Origin: an uncultured Bacteroidales bacterium | GTDB lineage: Bacteria; Bacteroidota; Bacteroidia; Bacteroidales; Bacteroidaceae | DNA: 64,000 nucleotides | NCBI GenBank assembly: GCA_902779165.1 | Contig: CACZAN010000007.1 | Span: forward strand, 1 to 64,000 | Direction of reading: 5' to 3' | In this document: in pieces, positions 1 through 6,874 of the stretch | Layout: each line of letters opens with the position of its first letter | Position numbering within the stretch: the stretch's first letter is position 1 | Translations under genes and position numbers: made by a program | Notes under the pieces: generated by a model | The model's database searches: none | Told to the model about the DNA's origin: nothing | Seen by the model: the letters and a program-made list of their open reading frames with translations, nothing else

Positions 1-717
1 ATACCCCCGGACAATATTTCCTTCCTCATCAAAAAGTCCGGACTCATGTTCGAAGATTTGCATCATAATATGTGCTGATTCGAATTGATGCTTGTCCAAA
101 GCGATTTGAATGGCTGACGGATAGACTTGTGCTGCCTCTGCTGTTAAGCCTCTTTCCAAGTAGAGCTGTCGAACGTGATTGATGTTCCGAAGGACAGCGG
201 CGGTGTCGCCGAGATTGAGGAAGGCATCATTGCGCAGGATCAGCCCCCTTATATAATTTAAGGTGTCACCTGCACATAATGCGTAATGGCTGAACGCGTT
301 TTCTGCTTCCAACTGTTTTTCTGGCATATATTGCCGAAAATAGATGCTTGCCATCTGACCATAGACGCGGAAGAGGGTGGCGAAGTCGCAGTCGGCGGCG
401 GTGGTGTCGGCGGCAGCGATGCCCCGCTCCCAGGTCAGCAGGGCGATGGGGGCGTCGTGCAGGTCACGATAGACGCAGCCGAGGGCATAGTGGGCGCGCA
501 GTCGGTCGTTGGGTGAGCCGTAGCGGTCGTAGTACTCGACCACCTCCAGCAGGGCGGAGTCTGAGGTGAAGGGGATGTAGTTGCGGTTCTGCTCCAGGGC
601 GGAGTCCAGCGCCGCCCGCATCCGGTCGGCACGGCGCTGGCAGCCATGCACGCCGAAGATGACGAGAAGGCTGACAGCCACGAGGGCGAGGATGATGAAA
701 AGTCCCTTTCGAGTCAT
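1..717 (-). CDS. TPR-type lipoprotein, N-terminal 239 residues (3' end outside window)
   Basis: The frame is open from the ATG at 717 to the window edge, so the C-terminus is missing. The N-terminus has a basic start (MTRKG), a hydrophobic core and a lipobox-like VHGC, which suggests an envelope-anchored protein. The rest reads as helical repeats of tetratricopeptide type (for example RLRAHYALGCVYRD and TLFRVYGQMASIYF). This layout matches the first half of Bacteroidales proteins that carry TPRs, one membrane segment and a C-terminal HTH. The gene at 9744-11183 is a complete example, so this may be a similar membrane-tethered regulator, but its DNA-binding end is not visible. A TACCTTTG box sits only 11 bases upstream of the start, which implies a leader of about four bases. 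The role is inferred from layout only. Confidence 0.75.
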   Translation of the reverse strand, partial: MTRKGLFIILALVAVSLLVIFGVHGCQRRADRMRAALDSALEQNRNYIPFTSDSALLEVVEYYDRYGSPNDRLRAHYALGCVYRDLHDAPIALLTWERGIAAADTTAADCDFATLFRVYGQMASIYFRQYMPEKQLEAENAFSHYALCAGDTLNYIRGLILRNDAFLNLGDTAAVLRNINHVRQLYLERGLTAEAAQVYPSAIQIALDKHQFESAHIMMQIFEHESGLFDEEGNIVRGY

Positions 718-727
718 AATTCCGCTG

Positions 728-735
728 CAAAGGTA
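728..735 (-). promoter_or_regulatory. Bacteroidetes -7 box (TACCTTTG) for the TPR lipoprotein
   Basis: CAAAGGTA on the plus strand reads TACCTTTG on the minus strand and matches TAnnTTTG. The predicted transcript start near 721 leaves about 4 bases before the ATG at 717. Confidence 0.6.
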
Positions 736-827
736 CATAAATTTCACGATTTCACGATTTACTATCTGTTTTTTTTCAAAAAAAGAGGAAAAAAGGGGTA
801 TTTAATGGATAATGGATAATTCATAAA

Positions 828-860
828 GAAAAGGGGGCGGCCTCACGGTCGTCCCTTTTC
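828..860 (-). terminator. Probable terminator hairpin downstream of the anti-sigma-like gene
   Basis: GAAAAGGG..GCGG and its near complement GTCGTCCCTTTTC form an imperfect stem. On the minus strand a T-containing stretch follows. The region 718-965 otherwise holds only A/T-rich and GGATAATGGATAATTC-type simple repeats. Confidence 0.45.
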
Positions 861-965
861 TACTGTGTTGCGGTTTTCAAGGTTGTAAAACGAGCAAGCA
901 CTTTGATTTATTTATCAGAGAAAAAGCAAAAATGAAGTCTGTTTGGTTGGAGCCGAAGGGGGTGC

Positions 966-1439
966 TCAATGGCTTAAGTTGACGGTGGAATCGGCTGGTT
1001 CTGCAATAGCCGAGCGGATGTCAATGACCGTGGTTTCGGTGGCATCGAGTTCGTCTTCTCCTTCGAAGGCGGCTCTGAGGTCTTGCTGGGAGGCGTTTCC
1101 CTGCGAGAGGCTTGAAGCCTGTTCCACGGCGGTGCCCAGTACAATGGCGAATGCCACGAAGGCAGCGGCTTTGAACAGTGGGCGCAGACGGCGACTGAGG
1201 GTGATGCGTTGAGCTTGTACGTGCTCTTCACCGATGAGTTGCAACATCTTCCGGTCGAATTGCTCGTCCAGATGGGCCTCGGCCATCGCCTTCTCAGCGC
1301 AGAACAGTGGTTGCCACTGTCTGAGGTGCGCTGGTACTTCGTCTTGTGCGAAGAAGTCTCGCAGCAGTTGCTCTTCTTGCAGCGAGGTCTCGGCAGCGAA
1401 GTAGCGTTCCAGCAGTTGTTCTATGTATTTGAAGTCCAT
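966..1439 (-). CDS. Anti-sigma-factor-like single-span membrane protein
   Basis: A 157-residue protein with a soluble N-terminus (about residues 1-85, rich in E, Q and L), one hydrophobic segment (about 88-106, around FKAAAFVAFAIVLG) and an acidic tail of about 50 residues. This is the layout of small Bacteroidales proteins that usually follow an ECF sigma factor gene and are assumed to be anti-sigma-like. No sigma gene is adjacent here: the gene upstream on the same strand is a cyclophilin. The region just before the start contains an ECF-type promoter (AAC, 16 bases, CGTC), so the gene is probably expressed by an alternative sigma factor. No enzyme motif is visible. The function is inferred from layout and promoter alone, and no homolog was checked. 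Confidence 0.6.
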   Translation of the reverse strand: MDFKYIEQLLERYFAAETSLQEEQLLRDFFAQDEVPAHLRQWQPLFCAEKAMAEAHLDEQFDRKMLQLIGEEHVQAQRITLSRRLRPLFKAAAFVAFAIVLGTAVEQASSLSQGNASQQDLRAAFEGEDELDATETTVIDIRSAIAEPADSTVNLSH

Positions 1440-1468
1440 ATAATCTGGATTTGCATTTCTACGTTGAA

Positions 1469-1491
1469 GACGATTCAGCCGGCAAAAAGTT
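1469..1491 (-). promoter_or_regulatory. ECF-sigma-type promoter (AAC-N16-CGTC)
   Basis: On the minus strand TGTAACTTTTT is followed 16 bases after its AAC by CGTCTT. AAC in the -35 and CGTC in the -10 with this spacing is the usual form of ECF-dependent, often autoregulated, promoters. The ATG at 1439 lies about 30 bases further on. No canonical TAnnTTTG box is seen here. Confidence 0.55.
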
Positions 1492-1560
1492 ACAGCCAGC
1501 CCGAATATTTAACGTTGTTTAAGATTTAAAGGATCCTTTCGGGAAGATGAAGGTGGCCTG

Positions 1561-2400
1561 TCAGTTTATCCTTATTCGCTTGATGCTTACGGCTTTGCGC
1601 GGCCTTTCGCGAGCGTCGACAGGCGTTCGCCCAATGCGCAGTGCAATGGGCATTCCGTCCACGACTTCTCCGAAAACGGTGTATTCGCCATCGAGGTGGG
1701 GCGCACCACCAATCTTGGAGTAGGCTTGTTTCTGTACCTCGTTGAAGGGTCGCGGCGGGTTCTTGGCCATGGTCTCTTCGGCTTCTACCTGCAGGCGGTT
1801 GAGTAGGTCTTGATGGGCTGCGTGGTCTGTGGCCTTCAACTGGGCAATCTCTTCTGCATGCTGGCGTTGCAGGCTTTCGAAGAGGGCAGCGACCTTGGCT
1901 TCATAGAGGGTGGCCTGCAACTCGGCGAGCTGGGTGGCACTGTATTTGCTGCCCGTGACAATATACCACTGCAGGGCGCTGGATTCCTTTCGCGGATTGA
2001 TGCTGTCTGGTTCGCGTGCAGCAGCCAGAGCTCCTTGTTTATGGAAGTGGCGCGGATAAATGATTTCGGCTGAGAGGGTGGGGGAGTGCTCCGAGGTGGC
2101 TGGCTCTTCGTGTTGTTCACTATTCCCTCCTTCACTCTTCACCTTTAACGTCGTGTCGCCGGCCTGAATCACCATATCTGGCACAATGCGGTTGAAGAGG
2201 ATTCCGTCATAGACGCCAGCCTTGACGTTACGGATGAAATTATCGCGGTGCAGGGGGGTGTCGTCGTAGAGTCGCACGACGATATCTCCCTCTGAGGTTT
2301 CGATGATGACTTCGGTTGTTCCGATGGCATCTCTGCGGCTGTCGTTGCACGCCACGAGGAGCGTGAAAGCTAAAATAAGGGTGAAAAAGGCTCGTTTCAT
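1561..2400 (-). CDS. Cyclophilin-type peptidyl-prolyl isomerase, lipoprotein
   Basis: A 279-residue protein. A signal peptide ending in LLVAC (Cys18) marks it as a lipoprotein. The cyclophilin fold follows: EVIIETSEGDIVVRLYDDTP at the start, then HRDNFIRNV, ILFNRIVPDMVIQAGD and FHKQGALAAAREPDSINPRKESS. The catalytic Arg of FNRIV and the following Gln of IQAGD are both present. It ends with the usual VFGEVVDGM..ALRIGRTP block. Members of this family isomerise Xaa-Pro bonds during folding, here in the periplasm or at the outer membrane. A glutamate-rich stretch of about 80 residues (around VAALFESLQRQHAEEIAQLK) interrupts the domain, as in other Bacteroidales members. The linker after IQAGD resembles translated intergenic repeat. 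The start is supported by a -7 box at 2426-2433. Confidence 0.9.
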   Translation of the reverse strand: MKRAFFTLILAFTLLVACNDSRRDAIGTTEVIIETSEGDIVVRLYDDTPLHRDNFIRNVKAGVYDGILFNRIVPDMVIQAGDTTLKVKSEGGNSEQHEEPATSEHSPTLSAEIIYPRHFHKQGALAAAREPDSINPRKESSALQWYIVTGSKYSATQLAELQATLYEAKVAALFESLQRQHAEEIAQLKATDHAAHQDLLNRLQVEAEETMAKNPPRPFNEVQKQAYSKIGGAPHLDGEYTVFGEVVDGMPIALRIGRTPVDARERPRKAVSIKRIRIN

Positions 2401-2425
2401 TGCTTAAATAAGGTTATTTTTGCTG

Positions 2426-2433
2426 CAAAAGTA
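2426..2433 (-). promoter_or_regulatory. -7 box (TACTTTTG) for the cyclophilin gene
   Basis: CAAAAGTA on the plus strand is TACTTTTG on the minus strand, 26 bases before the ATG. It lies back to back with the tamB promoter at 2477. Confidence 0.7.
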
Positions 2434-2476
2434 ATGAAAAATGCGTTAGGATGATGAAGAAAGCATGGAAAATCGT

Positions 2477-2484
2477 TACTTTTG
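2477..2484 (+). promoter_or_regulatory. -7 box (TACTTTTG) for tamB
   Basis: TACTTTTG with a predicted transcript start near 2491 fits the ATG at 2511 and excludes the upstream in-frame ATG at 2451, which would lie before the transcript start. Confidence 0.7.
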
Positions 2485-2510
2485 CACCGAAAAAAAGTGA
2501 AAGTAGACCG

Positions 2511-5500
2511 ATGAAGCGCTTTCTAATGTGGGCAGGAATCATCCTGATAACGCCTTTGTTGCTGATACTCCTGCTGGCTGTCATGCTTTATTTGCCTCCC
2601 GTGCAGGACTTTGCTGTTCGGAAGGCGACGGCTTATGTATCTGAACTCATGGGAAAGCAGGTCTCTATCGGTCGCCTGCGATTGAGTTTTCCTCTGGATT
2701 TAGACTTACAGGAGCTATGTGTCATGGACGGTACAGATACGCTGTTGGCAACCCGTCACACGATAGTGGATCTGAACCTTTCAGAGGCGTTGTCGTGGCG
2801 CGTAGGCCTGGATGGCGTCTCGTTGAAGGACGTGCAGGTGGATTCCAAGGATCTGATAGCAACGGTGCTCCTGCGGGGCCGGTTGGAGGAATTTACGTTG
2901 CACGACGACGTGGATCTAAAGGCGCAGCGCGTGGCAGTGAGTAAGTTGGCAGCCCGTGGACTGAACTTGGACATCGCATTGCGTGATACCCTTACCGAGG
3001 AAGACACCACGGAGTCAGCTCCGCTGGAGTGGATCTTCGAGATACAACGTGCGGCCATCACAGATGCACACGTCCGCTTCGCGCTGGCCGACGGCACGTC
3101 AATGACCTTTGATCCTGTGGAGCTGCAGGCTGATAGTATAGCTTTGGATCTCGGTCTCCAGCACCTGCGTGTACCTTCTGCTTCTTTGAATCTTGCCGGC
3201 TCAGAACTGCTGGCCTCTGCGGATATGGACTTCGATGCTTTCTCTGCTGGGGCCGACGGTGCGTTGCACGCCACCTTGGAGAGTAGTCTGAGCAAGAAAG
3301 AACTCTTCGGCTACACTGAACCTTGGCTGCCTGCAGACCTTCGCAATGGCTTCTTCCGTGAACTCCGGGCCGCTTATCCCGATACTCTGACGCGTGTCTG
3401 TGTCGCTGTTGAAGGCAACATGGATCATCTGGCACTGCGACGGACGGAACTCACACTGCCAGGTTCCCTGCATCTTGACGCCAGCGGTAACCTGATGAAC
3501 CTGATCGATTCCACGGCAGTACTCGGTGGAAACCTCAACCTGGACCTCCAAACGATGGATATCGGATGGGTGCGGCGCTGGCTTGGACTGACCGACGTGA
3601 AACTGCCGCCGATGCAACTGTCGGCTGCTGCCGCAATGGAAGGCGCACAGTACGACGTCAGCGGTCAGTTGCGCGAGAGTGCCGGACTTGTCAAATTTGC
3701 GCTCTTTGCAGACACCCGCGACGACCTCTCGTACGATGCTCGCGTCAATGCCATTCGGTTGAACCTGAACCACTTCCTGCCAAAAGACAGTCTGGGAACC
3801 ATCAGCCTCACTGCCAATGCAAAAGGTCGCGGAACGGACTTGCTGGCACGCACCACCCGTCTCGACGCTAACGCTCGCCTGTCGCAATTCTGCTACAAGA
3901 AGATAGATCTCAGTGGTTTGGCGTTGCAGGCTCAAGTGGCGAATGGTCGTGGCCGTGCTCGCGTAAAATCCGATACAGACTTGCTGGTAGCCACGGCAGA
4001 CGTAGATGCCTTGTTGGGCCACAAGCTGACTGACCTCACCTTTGCCCTCGACCTCAGTCGTGCCGACCTCTACGGGTTGGGACTGGTCGATGAACCGCTG
4101 AAGACGGCAATGTGTCTGCACCTCGACGGCACTACGAACCTAAACGACCACCACGAGGTGCGCGGCTCTATCGTTGATATCCTATTAATGCCCCGCGATA
4201 CGCTCTTCCGTCCGGAGGACATGCAGGTCGAGGCCATTATTGCCAAGGACACCACCCATGTGTTCCTTTCCAGTGGCGATCTCATGTTGACCGCCAACGG
4301 ACGCACAGGCTATGACCGTTTGCTCGACCAGCTCTCGCACTTCACCGATGAATTGAGTCGCCAGATGGAGGATCGTCGCATCGATACCGACGCACTCGTG
4401 CATCGTCTGCCGCAGATTGATGTTCACATGCAATCTGGCGAACATAACCCCTTCCACGATATCCTCTTATCCATGGGCTACGGCTTCGGTCAGGTGCGGA
4501 TGGACCTGAACCTCGACCCGTTGGTGGGCATCAACGGAGGCGGCCATATCTACCGCTTGACCCCAGGAGCCATGCAGCTTGACACCATTCGGATGCACAT
4601 GTATCAGGATTCCACTGGCGTGAAGATGTATGCACATATCATCAATGGTAAGCAGAATCCTCAGATCACCTTTGATGCCCGCCTGAATGCCTACCTCCTT
4701 CCCACGGGCGCCGGCGCAAACCTTATTTATTTAGATGAACGTGGCCGTAAAGGTGTGGATCTCGGAATGCTGATGAATATCACAGAGGACGGTTTCCGCC
4801 TCCATTTCAATCCGTTGGATCCCATCATTGCCTATCGTACGTTCCACCTCAACGAAAGCAACTATGTGATGCTTGGCCGTCAGGGTCGTGTCAGTGCAGA
4901 CCTCGACCTGTTGGCCGACGACGGTACGGGTCTGAAGCTCTATTCTTCGCCCAACGAAGATGCGCTGCAGGACCTCTCCTTGGCTCTCAATCATTTCAAT
5001 TTGGGCGAGCTGATGACCGTACTGCCCTATGCTCCCCATATCACGGGCTTGTTGCAAGGTGATGTGCATGCCATCCAGACCACCGAGAACCTCAGCGTCT
5101 CTACCGACCTCACTGTCAACAATATGACCTTTGAGGGTGCCCCTTTGGGACAAATAGGTCTGCAAGCCGTTTATTTGCCAGAAGCCGACGGCAGTCATTT
5201 CGTCGACGGCTCACTGATGCAGACGGGTGTGCCGGTAGCCTCCTTCCGCGGCTCCTACACTCCCAAGGGTGAAGACGGCGTGCTGGACGTCAATGCCACG
5301 CTCGACCGCCTGCCCTTCTCCATGGCTAATGGCTTCATTCCCGATGGCATGGCACGGCTGGAGGGCGTGGCCATCGGAGATATCCATGTCGGTGGAACAA
5401 CGGCGAAACCTGTTGTTGATGGCATACTCAGTACCAATGGGTTACGTGTGCGATCAGATGCTTACAGCCTTGACCTCCGTTTCCGCGACGACAGTATCCG

Positions 5501-6857
5501 AGTGCAGCAGAGCGACCTCCGTTTCGACCGTATTGAAGTCTACTCTACAGGTGCCAATCCCTTCATTTTCAACGGTGGCGTGAACTTCTCGGATTTCGAC
5601 AGAATCAGCCTCGATGCCACCCTTTCCGCCAATAACTTCGAACTCATCAATGCCAAGAAGACTGCGCAGTCATTGGCCTACGGCAAAGTCTTTGTTGACT
5701 TCAATGCCATGCTTCGCGGTACCCTCGATAACCTCCGGATGTTCGGACGGCTCAGGGTCCTTGGCGACACCGATGTGACCTACATCCTCACAGACTCTCC
5801 CCTCACGGTCAACGACCCGCTGGCCGATCTCGTGGAATTCGTGGATTTCGAGGACAGTACGCGTGTTGACAATGAGGTGTCCAGCCGTCCGCAGCACATG
5901 AATATCACCATGAATGTCAGCATCGACAATGCCGCACAGATCCATTGCCTGCTCAGCCCCGATGCCTCCAGCTACGTGAATCTTGAAGGTGGCGGCGACC
6001 TCTCCATGACCTATTCGCCCGAGAAGGACCTCCAACTCAACGGACGCTATACCATCAACAGCGGTACCATCAAGTACAAGATGACGGTGATTCCTCTCAG
6101 GGAGTTCAACATCAAGTCTGGCAGTTATGTGGAGTTTCGCGGCCCGCTGACGAATCCTACGTTGAATATATCCGCTACTGAGCGAGTGCGCACTACCATC
6201 ACGGAGAACGACCATCCCCGCACTGTGAACTTCGACGTCGGACTGAATATCACCCAAACACTGGAGAACCTTGGACTGGAGTTCACCCTCGACGCACCCG
6301 ACGACCTCTCTCTGTACAATGAATTAGCTACCATGTCACCCGAGCAGCGTGGACGCGTAGCGGTGACCATGCTCGCCACAGGAATGTATCTCAATGAGAA
6401 CGGCAGCAAAGGTTTCACCGGACAGAACGCCCTCAACACCTTCCTCCAGACACAGATCTCGAACCTCACCAGCAAAGCCTTGAAGAGTGTGGACCTCTCC
6501 ATCGGATTGGAACAGGGCACCAGTGCCACCGGCACCACTCAGATGGACTACAGTTTCCGCTTCGCCAAGCGCTTCTGGGGCAATCGCGTCAGTGTCATCG
6601 TCGGAGGAAGGGTCAGCTCCGGAGAGGATGTGAAGAATACGGGCGAGACGCTGATTGACAACGTCAGCATCGAGTACCGCCTCGACAAGAGTGCCACCCG
6701 CTACGTCAACCTCTTCTATGACAAGAGCTACGAGTCGTTGCTCGACGGCGAAGTCATCGAGATGGGAGCAGGACTTGTCCTTCGCCGCAAGACCGACCGC
6801 CTTAGCGAACTCTTCCTCTTCCGAAACAAGAAAGATAAACAGGCTCCCACCCCATAA
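2511..6857 (+). CDS. tamB: TamB-like translocation and assembly module protein
   Basis: A protein of 1448 residues from the ATG at 2511. It has an N-terminal membrane anchor (MKRFLMWAGIILITPLLLIL) and then very long beta-repeat sequence of AsmA/TamB type, such as VRKATAYVSELMGKQVSIGRL near the start. The C-terminal quarter is a TamB (DUF490) domain with GRYTINSGTIKYKM, FRGPLTNPTLNISATERV and a final KRFWGNRVSVIVGGRVSS segment. TamB proteins span the periplasm as a hydrophobic groove and help deliver lipids or outer-membrane proteins. The next gene, 17 bases downstream, encodes a lipidated Omp85 protein, the expected partner. The length is in the usual range for Bacteroidetes TamB. An upstream ATG at 2451 was rejected because the promoter box lies between the two. 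Confidence 0.92.
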   Translation: MKRFLMWAGIILITPLLLILLLAVMLYLPPVQDFAVRKATAYVSELMGKQVSIGRLRLSFPLDLDLQELCVMDGTDTLLATRHTIVDLNLSEALSWRVGLDGVSLKDVQVDSKDLIATVLLRGRLEEFTLHDDVDLKAQRVAVSKLAARGLNLDIALRDTLTEEDTTESAPLEWIFEIQRAAITDAHVRFALADGTSMTFDPVELQADSIALDLGLQHLRVPSASLNLAGSELLASADMDFDAFSAGADGALHATLESSLSKKELFGYTEPWLPADLRNGFFRELRAAYPDTLTRVCVAVEGNMDHLALRRTELTLPGSLHLDASGNLMNLIDSTAVLGGNLNLDLQTMDIGWVRRWLGLTDVKLPPMQLSAAAAMEGAQYDVSGQLRESAGLVKFALFADTRDDLSYDARVNAIRLNLNHFLPKDSLGTISLTANAKGRGTDLLARTTRLDANARLSQFCYKKIDLSGLALQAQVANGRGRARVKSDTDLLVATADVDALLGHKLTDLTFALDLSRADLYGLGLVDEPLKTAMCLHLDGTTNLNDHHEVRGSIVDILLMPRDTLFRPEDMQVEAIIAKDTTHVFLSSGDLMLTANGRTGYDRLLDQLSHFTDELSRQMEDRRIDTDALVHRLPQIDVHMQSGEHNPFHDILLSMGYGFGQVRMDLNLDPLVGINGGGHIYRLTPGAMQLDTIRMHMYQDSTGVKMYAHIINGKQNPQITFDARLNAYLLPTGAGANLIYLDERGRKGVDLGMLMNITEDGFRLHFNPLDPIIAYRTFHLNESNYVMLGRQGRVSADLDLLADDGTGLKLYSSPNEDALQDLSLALNHFNLGELMTVLPYAPHITGLLQGDVHAIQTTENLSVSTDLTVNNMTFEGAPLGQIGLQAVYLPEADGSHFVDGSLMQTGVPVASFRGSYTPKGEDGVLDVNATLDRLPFSMANGFIPDGMARLEGVAIGDIHVGGTTAKPVVDGILSTNGLRVRSDAYSLDLRFRDDSIRVQQSDLRFDRIEVYSTGANPFIFNGGVNFSDFDRISLDATLSANNFELINAKKTAQSLAYGKVFVDFNAMLRGTLDNLRMFGRLRVLGDTDVTYILTDSPLTVNDPLADLVEFVDFEDSTRVDNEVSSRPQHMNITMNVSIDNAAQIHCLLSPDASSYVNLEGGGDLSMTYSPEKDLQLNGRYTINSGTIKYKMTVIPLREFNIKSGSYVEFRGPLTNPTLNISATERVRTTITENDHPRTVNFDVGLNITQTLENLGLEFTLDAPDDLSLYNELATMSPEQRGRVAVTMLATGMYLNENGSKGFTGQNALNTFLQTQISNLTSKALKSVDLSIGLEQGTSATGTTQMDYSFRFAKRFWGNRVSVIVGGRVSSGEDVKNTGETLIDNVSIEYRLDKSATRYVNLFYDKSYESLLDGEVIEMGAGLVLRRKTDRLSELFLFRNKKDKQAPTP

Positions 6858-6874
6858 GTCCCCATATCATCGTA

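Noticed and set aside
2451-2510. Upstream ATG (2451) as tamB start
   Set aside because: The -7 box at 2477-2484 lies between it and the ATG at 2511, and the residues it adds do not look like a signal sequence.
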